Assembly (NCBI GenBank): GCA_023101885.1
Contig: JALPQD010000224.1
Coordinates: 2,570,696 to 2,634,695 of the forward strand
Reading direction: 5' to 3'
Source: Typhlomys cinereus
Taxonomy: Eukaryota; Chordata; Mammalia; Rodentia; Platacanthomyidae
DNA length: 64,000 nt
In this document: piece after piece, positions 41,066 through 53,620 of the stretch
Layout of the letters: the number at the start of each line of letters is the position of its first letter
How positions within the stretch are numbered: position 1 is the stretch's first letter
Position numbers and translations under genes: made by a program
The notes under the pieces: model-generated
Told to the model about the DNA's origin: nothing
The model's database searches: none
What the model saw: the letters and a program-made list of their open reading frames with translations, nothing else

Positions 41066-42847
41066 CTGCACTTTGACAGTCGGTTAGGAATCCTGTTCAT
41101 TGCGATGGTCAAACACAAGCTCATGCCAGAAAGAACTCCCAACCCCAAGAAGGAATGGGTTGCTTATAAGGGTTAAAATCACAATAACCTCATAATGGAT
41201 ACAAGTCATTTTGGTAGAAATTTCAAAGAGGCACAAAAAATTAATTTCACAGTGTTGTAAGCATGATCACAGTATTGTAAGCATATATGTATGCATATAT
41301 GTAAGCATGATATGTTTGCTTCCTTGAATTACAAGTGACTGGGTTAGGTTGTTCTGACTGGTAGAGGTGGCCAACATGGGAAATCAACTCTGGGAACAGT
41401 GAAGTGCAAACGAGTTGAAACAAAGGGGAATGACTTACCATTTCACTGTCAACGTTGGTCCTCCAAACGAATGCCTGGGTATGGGCACACATAGGAATGA
41501 ATGGAGAAAGAACAACAGGTCCCAAATCCTAGATCCCAGCCTCTGGACCATGGGCCCTGGGAATTCAGCTATCCTCTGGACTTGTCAGCTGTTCTGTCAC
41601 TGTGGCCAGTATCTAAAAGAAGCAAAGGGAAAAAGGTTTGATCCGATTCTTCGTTTCCGAGGGTTCAGTCTGTGGCGGCTTTGCCAGGTGAGGACTCTAC
41701 CATGGAACCTCTTTGATGCTCTTGCTTTAGGCCAAGGCAGAATGTCATTCCGGGGAACAGGTGGTGGAAGAAACTTCATAACAGGCAGAAAGCGAGCGAG
41801 GGAGGAGCAGGAAACTAGAGGTGGCCCCCGAGAACAAGCTCAGTGGCTTGCTTCCTCCAGTGAGCTCCCTCTCCAAAGAATTTCCCATCGTCTCCCCAAA
41901 AGCCACCAAATTATGAATCCATAGTGGGTGACTACACTGATTGGGCCAGAGCGCTCATGGTCTGACCCCCTCTCAGTGATTGACTCCACCACCTGAGGAC
42001 CACACGTTGAACACCGAGCCTTTGAGGAGTGCTCATGTCTAAAGCAACGTCTTCCCCCAGGAGCGGGGGCTGAGGAGTCAGAGGCTGAGGCTCAGGCAGG
42101 ATGTCAGTGGGCAGACAGCCTCTGCAGGTACCTGTAGTCCACAGCTGCAGAGGTAGGTACATCTTTGGAGAACTTGCCCTGTCTTTCATGTCCACTGCAA
42201 GTAATTTTTTTTTCTACCAACAATCTCTTCCTCCTGTGTGCAGACTTTACAAAGCACCAAACCCCAATATCATGCGTCCCTACTTTTGGAGGAGTAACCA
42301 TCTCATGAGAACAGTCTTTATTCTGTCTCTTTCATCTCCCCACTGTTCCTGAAAGTATGTTCTGCACAGAATGAGCACATTGTAATCATCAGAGATGAAT
42401 AATTGAAGAATGAAGCATTTTGCATTCAGATTTCTTTTACCAAAAGGCAGCATCTGAATGGACAATTTCAGCTTTGCGTTATGAAAAAGTTCTGGGGATT
42501 GAGACCAGCGTGAGTTTCCTCACTGCTAAACTCTATGGTTAAAAATCATTATGATGGTTTTATTATGCACATATTGCTACTGTCAATAAATAAATGAAAT
42601 ATCAGAGAAGATGGATTTTTAAGTTAATAATACAAACAAAATAAAAAATGAAAAAATTAATTTTCTATACTAGTTGATGTCAATAGGAGGTGTATTTTTT
42701 ATTTTATTTTGTTTCTCTGAATAAAGATTAATTATTTAATTAGGGAATGTTAATGTTTGAAAAAAAGAATGCCTGAGAAAAGAAATACAAAATGAGTGAT
42801 TCATACTTTAATTTTTCTTGCATTTTAAACCCCTGTGTGTTTAATGT
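41066..42847. other. Unique sequence, no gene recognised
   Basis: The plus frame at 41415-41924 (169 codons) is the longest non-repeat frame on that strand but shows no recognised domain or splice support. 42540-42780 is AT-rich. Confidence 0.3.
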
Positions 42848-43252
42848 AGACATAGTGTTGCAGTTACTCTGCATGGTTGCTGATAAATTCATGACCAAAA
42901 GGCTTAAGGCTTACAATAGTCTGGTTGCAGTTCCTCATCCAACTAAGCAGCAAAGCACACACCAAAACAGAAACTGAGCAAACTGGCCATATAATATCCA
43001 CGTAATAGCTGAGAGAGGCACAATTCTCACTTGCCAGACCAGCATGTCTGGTTAAACATATAGGCGACTGCCTGCTTTCTCAACTAACCCCTCCATATTA
43101 TTCACCATGGGTTGGGCCTTTCCCATTGACTAGACAATCTCTTGCAGATTTGCTCTGGGCTTAGCTCAATTACTGATTCTCTAGAAATGTGCCCAGAGCA
43201 TGAACCCTTCACCATCAAGTTGACACCTATACCTAATTATGACATATAGACT
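42848..43252 (-). mobile_element. MaLR/MT-like LTR (family M)
   Basis: 'ggttgctgataaattcatga', 'ccatgggttgggcctttccc', 'gatttgctctgggcttagct' and 'atgtgcccagagcatgaacc', ending 'cacctatacctaattat'. Nearly complete. Confidence 0.78.
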
Positions 43253-44039
43253 TGTGAATCTGAATGGTAAATGAAAATGTTTGTGAAAATATGGGTTTTA
43301 TCTCCCTTCTTTCACTTGAATCATCTTTTTTTCTGGAGCAGTTATCAAAGCATTCCAATATCCACGCTGGGTTTTTCTCCCTGAATTTTGTTTTCTTATT
43401 AGAAAAGAAAAAAACAGAAAGTCAGCTAACTTTTCCATCATGCTACATTTTTAGGGTATCTGTGAAGTTTTCTCATTATATTTCAGCCCCCATGTTCTCT
43501 GTATTCTGCAAACACCTGTAAATACCTAGTGTGGACTATTTGTACCAAGACCTTACTGAGTTGCTGAGAACTGTGCCCCTTTGTAGTTAGGAATATGACT
43601 ATAAAGTACAAGGTGCAATTTGACTCAAGCCTCAATTCATCAAGTTCTTTCTCCCAGTTGCAACCTGCAATTGGTATTTTGGATGTAAGAAACTAAAAAT
43701 ACTGATACAGCAGGGAAAGAAAAATCCTGTGGTTGTTTTGGAGCTTCAGATGTAATTTTGGCCTTTTTCCTGCTCATAGGGAAGAGAATGTATGAAGTAC
43801 CGAAATACAGAGACCTGCAGCCGAGCCTCGACAAACTTGCTAAATTATGAAGGTCTGTGAATCCATGGAACTGATACCCATTGGGTAAATTTCTTGTGTG
43901 TTATAAGGTGGTCTTTACAACCGATGCAAGGATATCCTATCTGCTTGTTGATTTCCCAAACAAATGGACATATTAGCTGTGCAATATTTTAAAATAATAT
44001 TGTTTGAGGTCACAGTTGGAATTTTCATAGTAAATTTGG
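43253..44039. other. Unique sequence, nothing recognised
   Basis: No supported gene or familiar repeat. Confidence 0.3.
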
Positions 44040-44180
44040 GCCTGGAATTGGTGATATATGCCGGTAATCCTAGCTACTTGGGAGGCTAAGAAGGGAGGAT
44101 CGCGATTCAAACTGGAGAGGAGAAACAGTGAGCCCCTTTCTTCCTTCAAATGAATGAATGAATGAATGAATGAATGACTT
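44040..44180 (+). mobile_element. B1-like SINE followed by (AATG)n
   Basis: 'tgccggtaatcctagctact' and 'tgggaggctaagaagggagg' are 7SL-type landmarks. A tetranucleotide (AATG) run at 44148-44177 forms the tail. Confidence 0.6.
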
Positions 44181-44334
44181 GAGGATTGGGACAGCAAATT
44201 TTTCTTAATTGCTCAGTTCCAGTGCCAAATGATGCTGAAAGAATATATAGTGTTTAATATTAAATGCAAAAGTGATGTTGAAAGGAATATATTGTGTTTA
44301 ATATTAAACCTTCAACTTACGGTTAGTATAATGA

Positions 44335-44860
44335 TTTGGGTCTTAAGCGTCCCCCAAATAAAACTGGATTTTGGAGGGTTCTTGTGTCCCATAGTCAAAG
44401 ACTGAAGCCAGAACACATGGATAGGTTAAATTAGGAATTTATTAAGAATGAGAAAAAAGGAGAAAATATCTCAGATGCTCAGTCTGAGAAGCAAGGAGGA
44501 AGCCATCATTTGGCTCTACGGTGGGAGAGCATTATTATAACGGAGGAGGTGACTTAAAATCAGAGAGAATAGAGTCACCAAAGCCACATGGTGAGAAGAG
44601 AGAACCATCTTGACCATAACTATGTGGTGGTAGAGCCAGGGGGATGGAGGGAGGGAAGGAAGAAAGGATGAGTGGAGCTGCAGTCCTCTTTAGTCTTGGG
44701 TGTTGCTAAGAGGTGGCCCAGGAGCTACCAGGGAATCGGGCAGTAAACACTGTAGGAGTGGTGGGGTGGTTCCCATAGGACTGGATGTTCCTCACCACAC
44801 TAACTGTCCAGGAGAAATGACAGCTATTACAAAGGGCCAGATTCCGAGGCTTGGTTAGCA
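44335..44860 (-). mobile_element. Possible LTR, family unknown
   Basis: 'ttaggaatttattaagaatg' gives an antisense AATAAA, with purine-rich flanks. The two ends could not be fixed, so this is tentative. Confidence 0.3.
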
Positions 44861-45066
44861 GCCAGTGGCAGCATTAGATGCAGCTTAGTGAAAGGAAGTT
44901 GCTCACTGGGGGTGTGCTCTTGAGGGGAACAGTGAGGCCTCTGGGGGTGTCACAGGCTGAGCAGAGGTCTCTATCATGATGATCTGTCTTGCTGCAGACC
45001 CCAAGCAATGGAGCCAACTTGTTACAACGGACACTCTCAGCCCAAATAACCTTTCTTCCTTCCAAG
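44861..45066 (+). mobile_element. LTR-like repeat of the type seen at 63690
   Basis: 'aaaggaagttgctcactggg' and 'ggtgtgctcttgaggggaac' then 'agaccccaagcaatggagcc' resemble the element at 63690-63945. Confidence 0.4.
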
Positions 45067-47530
45067 CGGAGGTGTTGGTCTCAGTCAGGTAGGGGTAAAA
45101 AAGCTTTATGAAATTGTTTACTCCCAAGTGGAAACAAGAAAATGACAGATTGCTTTGAAGTTTTGGGAATAAAGATGCAGCCTGAACGTTGGGGTGGGAG
45201 ATGCTCCCGCCTTTCTCAATTCCGAGCAGTAATCTGGGTGGCAAGTGACTACCATGTTGAAAGTGCAGTTCTGAGGGTCTGGCTCTCTCTCATGTCAGGA
45301 GAATACCTGCTTGAAGGCCCTGACCGTTCATGGCACCCCACGCCTGTTTCAGCCAGAGGCCCATAGCGTTCCACCCTACCTCCCTCAGGCCTCTAGGGGA
45401 AGCAGACGGTGTCCCAATAAACTGATCAGAAGGCTGCAAGAAGGAAGATTCTGAAGTCAGACTCCTTTTTCTCATCTGCCCCTGGGATAAGCCAGGTTCC
45501 CCTTCTGGGGTAGACAGTAAAGGAGAGTGGACTCTTACAAAAGGGGTCTCTGTGGGTTCCAATCTGTCCTATCTTGACCTCAAGAGGTTCCGTGTGGAGA
45601 GAGCAGATGGAAAGCTAACAGCTCATTCTACAGTTTGGTCTTGGGACTCTCATGGTTAGGGCATGGCTGTCTGTTTCCTCCTCCGATGTGGGGTGGGGTA
45701 TCGTGTGAGTTGAAGCACCAGTTACATGCACAGGTCTGCAGATGTTTCTGCATTGCTGGACAGACTGCTTCAATGAAGAAGAAAAGGAGGCTCACGCAGG
45801 GTTCCTCTGCCTCGCAGGAGACTGACAGAACAGCTTCTTTAAATTATGTTGAACTGGAAGACACTCTCTTATAACAGCTGCCTACATCCCCAATGTATTT
45901 TTTTTCTTATTGGCTGTATTTTATGTTACAGCCTGGGTACTTTTTAAAAAGAGAATATTAAAGTGGGAGGGGGCAAATTGAAGGACTGGACAGAGGGAGT
46001 GGAGTAGATCAAAATTCATTGTCTACACGTGTAAGATTGTTAAGGACGAATAACTGTATTTTAAAGTAAAATAAAGTAAAGAAGAGGAAATCAGTAATTG
46101 TAGAGTACTTGCTGCTTGCTAGGCAACATGTAATCAACATGCCATGAAATCCTGTCTCGCTTGTATTAATTGGATATGGCTGCATAGTAAACCAGTCTGA
46201 AATTCACTTAGTTCATGATTGGGCTGGCCAGGTATTTCTGTGGAGGCCCAGCCAGACTATTCTTTTAGTTTCAGCTGCGTGTGCATATGCGCCTGTGTGT
46301 GTGCATGTGTGTGTGCACTTGTGTGTGTGTATGTATGTGCGTGTGCGTGCATGCATGTATGTGTCTGTGACTATGTGGACAACCGCTGATTGTCTAGGCA
46401 GCTCTGCCTCTGGGCCACCTCGATTCTCCTCTTCAGGATATCTTATCTTCCAGCAGATGATTGCGGGTTTCTTCTTACGGAGATAGTTCTAGAAGAGAGA
46501 AATGAGGAGCATTCAAGACTTTCAGCACAATTGTATGCACTGCTTGTATCGCCCAGAGCAGGGAGTCAGTCCAGATGCAAAATTGGAGAAACAGACATCT
46601 CTGTCCATGGGAGCAACTGTAAAAAACACATCTCAGAGAGTCTGGACCCGGGTGAGGATGTATGTAATAAGAAGTGCTGCTGTGACTTTAGTCCGATGAG
46701 AATTACATAACATTCCGAGCCAAGTCTGAAGCCTCCCAGCTACTGCATGGCTAGGGGTCCTTGGCACTGTGAGCTCTACTGACTCATGTCCTCCACTGGG
46801 CTACACTGCTCCAGCCCAGTCCCTTAGGGTTCTGGAGAGAGACACCTCTGCAAGAGAAGCAGTATCCTTTGTGATTCATGTCTATCCAGCTCTCCTCGCT
46901 GTTGAGAATAATCCTCTAATGAACACTGAAATGTCTTGCAAGGACTTAGAATAATTTAAGGAAATAGCTGAGGCTGGCTGATCTATTTTTTCATTACTAA
47001 TCATAGGATAAATTTGAAAACACATATAATGTATACCACATGCTTGTAAATTCTTTTCATCTCTTTTTTGGTATTTGTAGACTATTTGTGATTTTCATCA
47101 CAAACTAAATCAAATGGTACCTTGAACAACCTCTTACCCCACAAACAAGTGACATAAAAATAGAACTGCTGAGAAGACATTTTCCTCTGTGGCTAAGGGT
47201 GACTTGAAAGAGGCCTTTGATTTGAACAGAGAGAAGCTGTTTCCCAAGACCCCAAACTGGGATGAAAAATGGGGCAGATCCCCTGGGCACACAGTGAGAA
47301 GGCTCCCCGTGGACGCATCCCCAACCTGAGTTAGAGGTTCTTACAGAGGGTTGTTCCTTACAGTCACCTGAAAGCCTTAAAGTTCCCACAAGTCCAGGCT
47401 AGGACAAACTCATTAAGTCAGGATCCCTGGTGTGGGACCCAGACATGAATACTTTTTAAAGTTCTCCAGGTGGATTTAGTGCACAGACAAAGCTGGAAAC
47501 CACCACTTTGTAACAGCATCTCTTGATGAA
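45067..47530. other. Unique sequence with an old repeat at 46140-46290 and (GT)-rich run
   Basis: 'ttggatatggctgcatagta' and 'gttcatgattgggctggcca' resemble an old LTR/MER repeat. A degenerate (TG)n lies at 46275-46372. No gene recognised. The minus frame at 47105-47389 has no known domain. Confidence 0.3.
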
Positions 47531-48039
47531 CTAGCTAGTTGCAAATGATTTTTTCAAAATTAATATCAAATGCCTGGGATGGAGTTGTAGCCTTTTGGCC
47601 TTATTTACAGTATCTACTATTATCTTTGCTCCAATTGATCTCTGTTGCTTGTTTTCCAAATCACCCCAGTTCCCCAAATTGTAGGGCTTATGTTTGCAGG
47701 ACACTGAGCTAAGTGTGGCAGCCTTTACGAGCATCTTACTAAGGAAGGCCCTAACTGGGGGAGATCTGCATCATAAAAACTAAGGCCACCAGGCCTTGCA
47801 AGGAGATGGACTACATCCCCTGAGACTGTGAGCCCAGATGAGGCTGTCCACACATATATCACTTTAGTCATTATCTTCTCACAGCAGTGAGAAAAGTAAC
47901 TAATACACATGCAGAGATTTATGTACACAGCGTTCTTGTAACTCTTGGTGAATTATTACGTATATGTAACTAGGAAATAGAACCAACTTCACTCAGCCTT
48001 TTCCCCTTCTTTCAAAGGTAGCTCTTAAGACCTAATACT
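47531..48039 (+). mobile_element. Unique sequence and MaLR LTR 3' scrap
   Basis: 'gactgtgagcccagatgagg' and 'cttctcacagcagtgagaaa' then 'agtaactaatacac' at 47820-47906 match an LTR 3' end. The rest is unassigned. Confidence 0.4.
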
Positions 48040-48361
48040 GGGCTGGAGAGGTGGCTCAGGGGTTAAGCCTCCGCCTTGCAGGGGGAAGGTCCTGAGTTCG
48101 GATCCCAGATCCCACGTACAGACGCCAGGCAGAAGCGGGGGCGGCCTGGCCTGTGCTTCTGGTCCTGGTAGGGCGAAGCCTGTGAATCCCGGGGCAGAAG
48201 GAGGTGGAGGCGTTCATGGTGGTTCGCGAATTCGTCCGTGGTTCTACACATACACAGACACACACACACATACACACACGTGCGCACATACACACGCACA
48301 TGCACACAGTTGAATAAATAATAATAATAAAAATTTTTTTAAAAAAGAAAAAAAAAAGAAA
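48040..48361 (+). mobile_element. Lineage-specific B2-superfamily SINE, copy 6
   Basis: The 13-bp target duplication AAGACCTAATACT is perfect (48027-48039 and 48362-48374). The complete body, CA-rich stretch and A-rich tail are present. One of the youngest-looking copies. Confidence 0.95.
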
Positions 48362-48374
48362 AAGACCTAATACT

Positions 48375-49264
48375 ACATATCAAATTTGTTTCTTTTTACT
48401 TTTTTAACATAGACTTAGCATTCAAGATAAACAAGTAGGTTTTACTGACCTTTTATCCAGTTTCAACACAACTCACAATTATCTGCCATTTTTCTTTCAT
48501 CTATATCGCAGTTCAATCTCCATTCACTTGTATTAGCTCTCTGTCACCATAACAAAATGATCAACTTATAAACTTAAAATCAAATGATAGAGAAAGGTTA
48601 ACTTGGCTGCAGTTTTGGAGGTTCTGGTGCGTGGTATCAGTTGGTGCTATTGCATTGAGCTTGTGGTACAGCGGCACATTGTGGCAACAGTGGGAGGTAA
48701 GGGAGGAGCTTTGTCAGAGTATCAGGATGTAAGAGGGGGAGGGCGCTGGGGATAGGAATTCCTTAGTAGAATATATCCCCAGCATATCGGCATGTGCAAA
48801 GGCCTGGTTCAGTCCCCAAAACATGGAGAGAAGGACGAGAAGAGATCAGGAAGGAAGAGCTAGGATACGATAACCTCCTTCCAGGGTGTCCCCCAGTGAC
48901 CTGAAGCATCTCAGTAGGCCACACCTTTAAAGGCTCCATCAGATCCCAAGACACCACCGTGTGTAGTTTTACAGGTAAATACATCACCTGTCAAGAGTGG
49001 ACTGCTTCTGTCATCCCAAGAGAATTCTCTTATGTTCCTTCCCACAGAGTTACTTCTCACTCTACTTACCTGATTTTTTGTTGCCATAGTTCATTTTTTT
49101 CTGAAATTGTACATGCATATTACTTTATGTCCTGCATGCCTCATTCATCATGGGTATGCCAGTCTCCTGACATATGCTTCAGCAGTTTGCTTGTTTGCGT
49201 TGCTGGGTAATCTCTTGTAAATGCAATCTGCTTTGTTCATCCATGGTCTTCTTCCTGCAAGCCA
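48375..49264 (-). mobile_element. LTR-like remnant with ID-like SINE at 48740-48840
   Basis: 'attagctctctgtcaccata' and 'acttggctgcagttttggag' resemble an antisense MaLR LTR. The ID-like piece shows 'gttcagtccccaaaacatgg'. 48375-48525 and 49000-49264 are unassigned. Confidence 0.4.
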
Positions 49265-49430
49265 CTCCTCTCCTGATAAATTTAACATAAATATATGTAC
49301 TTATATATATTTATACACATATTCACATGCATATAGAATAAACATACACGTGTATATGTATTTATACATATAATATACATACATATATAAATATTATATA
49401 TGTAACATGTATACATATAATATAAATTCT
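49265..49430. repeat. AT-rich (TATACA)n-like low complexity
   Basis: Repeated 'atatataa', 'catacata' and 'tatatgta' units over about 150 bp. Confidence 0.85.
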
Positions 49431-49534
49431 GCCTATGGGAAACAGTATGTGATATTTGTCTGTTTTCTCTCCCATTATCCTGGTCTGGTTTTCCTCCTTA
49501 AATTTCTTCCATATCATACACACATGCATTTTTT

Positions 49535-50777
49535 AATTTTTTAAAATTTTTATTAAATTTTCCTAGTTTTACAAGCGTATCGAGTATTTATCCTTGCTTC
49601 TCTCTATCTCCCTCCTCTCTTCATCAATTCATCCCACTCCCTCCCACCCTCCTACCTGGCTGCTTCTATGAACCCCAGCATTCCCTCTGGTTTGTCTACT
49701 TTTGTGAGGGTTCAGTCTTTTGTGGCATGCCAAGTTGCCCCTCCGTGGGTCACTCCACTGATAGGACGTTTTCCTTCACCAACTCTAGTCCGTATCTCTC
49801 TTGAGTTACTTGATAGTCTGTGGGGTCATTATGCAGGTCTGGTAAGGATAAGTCTCACTGCAGTGAGTTCCTGGATGCAGACACACCATGTTTTAATTGT
49901 AGCTTCTAAATGGGGAACGTGTGATCATTGTCTTTTTGCGTCTGCCTAATGTGGGGCTCCAGGTCCGTTCCACAGGTGACATAACTTTGTATTTGTACAT
50001 GCACAGCATATTCCTTATCCGTTCATCTGCTGTCACCCAGTCTGACTCTGTGCTTCTGCTATTGTGAACAATGCTGCAGTGAACATGAGTGTGTAGCACT
50101 GGGCATGATGTAGATTCCGTCTTTCAGGTATATGCCCAGGAGTGGTGTGTCTGGATCATGTGGTAGTTTTCTTTTTAGTTTATTGAGTGACCTACATACT
50201 ATATCCACAGTGGCTGCGCTAGTTTCCACCCTCACCAGCAGTCTATGAAAGTCCCTTCACTCTGACTCCACACCAAGTTTTTGTTGTTTCTTGTTTTCTT
50301 CATCATCGTTCTGATTAGGTTGAGTTGGATCTCAGTGTACTTTTATTTGACTTGCCCTGATGGTGAAGGATGTTAAATGCTTTTTTTTCATGTGTTTTTT
50401 TGGTGTATTTCTTCTTTTGAAATTGTCTAGTCAATTCATTTGCCTTTTTGCTCATTGGATGGTTGCTTGGTATTTAATTTTTAAAAACATTAACCCCCTC
50501 GTTACACTCACCATGCTTTCTTCGTTCCTGTGGTTCTATAGTACAGTTTGAGATATTATGGTAATTCAACATTGTTCTTTCTGCTAAGGATTGCTTTGGC
50601 TACTCAGGACTTTGGTCTTGAGTTTTAGGCTTACATTGTAGATATTTTTAAGTTATTGTGAATGAATTATTTTCTTGATTTCTTTCTTGGCAAGTTGTTA
50701 CTGGTATATATTATTTTTTGTATGCCATTTTTGTATCCTGCTACTTACTATCAGGTATAAGCATTTTTGGTGTAGTC
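49535..50777 (-). mobile_element. Degenerate L1, 3' part of ORF2
   Basis: Antisense ORF2 phrases: 'ctattgtgaacaatgctgca', 'ggtatatgcccaggagtggt', 'tctggatcatgtggtag' and 'ttgctttggctactcaggac', in the right order. No intact frame. Confidence 0.8.
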
Positions 50778-51099
50778 TTTTTTAAAATTTTTTTTTATTA
50801 TTTATTATTTATTCAATTGCGCCTGTATGCGTGTGTGTGAATGTATGTATATAGAACCACGGATGAATTTGGGAACCACCATGGACGGTCTCCACCTCCT
50901 CCTTGTTTACTCTGCCCCGGGATTCACAGGCTCCACCCTACCAGGACCAGAAACACAGGCGCCCCGCCCCCCTCCCCGCACACCCCCCCCCCCCCCCCCG
51001 CTTCTGCCCGGCATCTATATGTGGGGTTTTAGGATCCAAACTCAGGACCTTCTGTCTGCAAGGCAGAGGCTTAATCCCTGAGCCACCTCTCCAGCCCCT
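50778..51099 (-). mobile_element. Lineage-specific B2-superfamily SINE, copy 7, with C-tract
   Basis: Standard body in antisense. The GC-rich part carries an expanded run of about 18 C at 50984-50999. It uses the target repeat TGGTGTAGTCTTTT, also present at its other side. Confidence 0.92.
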
Positions 51100-51109
51100 G
51101 GTGTAGTCT

Positions 51110-51136
51110 TTTGAAAAATATTTATTTATTTATTTA

Positions 51137-51175
<39 letters not shown>

Positions 51176-51395
51176 CAGAGGGCACTGTGTGTCTCTGTGG
51201 AGGACCAAGGTGACTTGGGAATCATCCTGGATTGCTTCTGACTTCTTTTGCTTTGCTCTGGTATTTCCCAGGCTCCTCCCACCAGGACCTTAAGTGCAAG
51301 CTGCTGCCATTTCTGGCGTGTTTTACTTGGGAATCCCAACTCAGGACCTTCTGCTTGCAAGGCAGAGTTTTAACCTCTGACCATCTCTCCAGCCT
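51110..51395 (-). mobile_element. Second SINE type, minus copy, (GT)n tail
   Basis: (TTTA)n and (GT)n at 51121-51174, then 'tgacttgggaatcatcctgg', 'tttcccaggctcctcccacc' and 'ccatctctccagcc'. The flanks 'ttggtgtagtctt' and 'ttggaggagtctt' suggest an older insertion at the same site as copy 7. Confidence 0.85.
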
Positions 51396-51439
51396 TTGGA
51401 GGAGTCTTAAGGCTCACTCCTTCTTTCCATTTTCATGCT

Positions 51440-51785
51440 CACATGTGAGAAGTACATTCATACATGCATATGAATGTGTGTGCATGTGTCTAATATACCT
51501 GTGTATGTGTAAGCCCCAGATTGATGTCAGAAATTATCCTTCATTGTTCTTTCGCCTTATTCTTTGATGAAGTAACTTGGATGAAGTTCAGAATTTGCTG
51601 ATTGGCCTAGTCTTGGTGGCCTCCATCTCTGGCAATTTCTACTCTTCGCCTTCCAAGATTAGAATTATAGCTGGGTTGCTACGCCCATCTATCCCTTTAC
51701 CTGGGCAGCAGGGATCCACACCCCAGTCTTCTTGCTTGCATGACAAGTACTTTGACTACTGGACCACTCTTCAGTCTGGGTTTTC
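51440..51785 (-). mobile_element. Composite tRNA+B1-like SINE
   Basis: 'gatgtcagaaattatccttc' (tail part), 'cttggtggcctccatctctg', 'agattagaattatagctggg' and 'tgactactggaccactcttc' give a reverse composite pattern. Confidence 0.45.
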
Positions 51786-52220
51786 TCAATATAAAATCTC
51801 ATTTAATTTCTTTCTTTGAATATAGGTGACGCCTTACTACATTTTTCCAATTCCCATTGACCCAGGAATGATATCATATGTTATTAGCATATCATAAATT
51901 GAGTTACAGAAACTATTGCACTATTTAGCAATTATAAAATATAAAAACCTTGCCACAGAACTGTTCCTACTTACCTCTTTTTTGTGCTATTGTTGTAAAA
52001 TTTACATTTATAAATCTTGTAAATTCCATAATAGTGTCATATTTTTAAATAGTCATGGATCTTTTAAAGAAGTTAAGGAAAAGGTTGTCAGTAGCTGGAT
52101 ATGGAGGCTGGACTACGATCCTAGTATTTGGGGACCTGGAACAGGAGAACGGATGAAATTTCAGGGCTAACCTGGTTTAAAAAGCAAGATAAGCAATAAT
52201 CTACAGAATGAGATGCTGTC
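51786..52220 (+). mobile_element. Unassigned sequence and B1-like remnant 52085-52220
   Basis: 'tagtatttggggacctggaa' and 'caggagaacggatgaaattt' then 'gagatgctgtctcaaaaaat' are weak B1 landmarks. 51800-52080 is AT-rich and unassigned. Confidence 0.45.
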
Positions 52221-52265
52221 TCAAAAAATGAAACAAAAAATTGTTGGTAAATAATTAGAAGGAAG

Positions 52266-52487
52266 GCTGGGAAGATGGCTCATGGGTAAAGCCTTTGCCT
52301 CCCAACCAAAAGGGGCCGAGTTCAGATCCTCAGATCCCATGTTAAAATGTCAGGTGGAGATGGTAGCAGCCTGAATTTCTGAACCTGGAATGAGAAGCTT
52401 AGGGAAGTCCAAGAGATAGAATAATCCAGGATGATTCCTGATGTTACTCTTGGGCATCCACAAGCACACATTTCTAACTTCCTCTTG

Positions 52488-52534
<47 letters not shown>

Positions 52535-52545
52535 ACAAAAATAAT
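52266..52545 (+). mobile_element. Second SINE type, with (CA)20 tail
   Basis: Head 'ggctgggaagatggctcatg' and body 'gcagcctgaatttctgaacc'. The flanks 'aataattagaaggaag' and 'aataattagaggaag' are the target duplication. (AC)n at 52490-52530. Confidence 0.85.
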
Positions 52546-52554
52546 TAGAGGAAG

Positions 52555-52835
52555 TTTTTTATTCTTTTACATTTTCATACATGAATGCTGTGAATTTATG
52601 CTATTTTCACACCTTAATTCCCAACCCTATATCCCCTCCATCTCCCATGCAACCTTTCTTCTTCCCTATCAGTCTCCTTCCAATTTTCATGTCTTTTCGA
52701 ATGTGTGGCCCACTGAGGTCCATCTGGGTCGCCTTTGGTAGCAAGTGCCTGAGCATTTGCTGGAACATGAATCATGTATCAGTGGGTAGACCGTTGGGGA
52801 AAGCATCTTCCTGAAAGGGACAGTTTAAGGCTACA
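52555..52835 (-). mobile_element. Rodent-type L1 3' UTR fragment
   Basis: 'gtgtggcccactgaggtcca', 'tggaacatgaatcatgtatc' and 'agtgggtagaccgttgggga' match 13380-13860 in order. Confidence 0.65.
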
Positions 52836-53620
52836 GAAAATATTGTTTCTCTAATTTTCATCCTATGGTTTTTACATTCATCAGCAAATCTTGCCTTTGG
52901 GATGCTCTTGTGGTGGTTTCTTAAACCAAACCTCCAAAGACCAAAAGATCTATGAAGTACAATTTCCTTATTCCGTCACAGATTGCAGATGCTAGCTGGC
53001 CAAAGGACCAGATCCTAAGACAAGTTTTGCAATTATCAGCAGTAGATGTAGCTACCAGTGAGAAAAATATCTACTAGACCCAGAGCTAAGCATGTTTGTA
53101 TGAAGAAAATCTGCAGAAAACACAAGTCAAAGTCACTGGCAATAGACAGATTGGGATATGCAAGGAAATCTTGGATAGGAACACAGTCCATAAGAAGTAA
53201 GTGCTGCTTCTGGATTGGTCACGGCTAATACTCTGGAAAGTTTGTCTCATACACACAAAGGGCACCGTGGCCCTGGTGGTCAGCATGCTGGGATTTTAAA
53301 TCGAAGTTACAATTGCATTCAGAAATGAGTTTTTTGGATTGTGTATAGCTGTCAACTAATTCATCTCCCTTATCTCTTCTCCTATCCTTCTGTAATTTTT
53401 ATGATATATGAACTGATAGGACAGTTCAATAGAGCCTGATAAAATCCAGTTAAAGTGTTTTTTTTCTAAAATGACTATGGTGAGAGCTTTACATTCCTTC
53501 AGACGTTTGCCATAATTAAATTGTCTCACCACTGTCTGAATTTCATCTGAATTCTGACAATATTCTAGTTGATTGTTTTTTAATTTAAGCTTGCATGTGA
53601 TAAAACTTGGTCTTTACAAT
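52836..53620. other. Unique sequence, nothing recognised
   Basis: No supported gene or familiar repeat. Confidence 0.3.

Noticed and set aside
41415..41924. 169-codon plus frame as a gene
   Set aside because: No domain, no splice context and no conservation evidence from sequence alone. Chance remains likely.
36940..48039. Exons of PPP1R3G, LYRM4 or CDYL
   Set aside because: No translated stretch resembles these proteins. Their position outside the window fits known synteny.
49265..49430. CRISPR-like or regularly spaced repeats
   Set aside because: It is AT-rich low complexity without constant repeats and spacers, in a mammalian genome.
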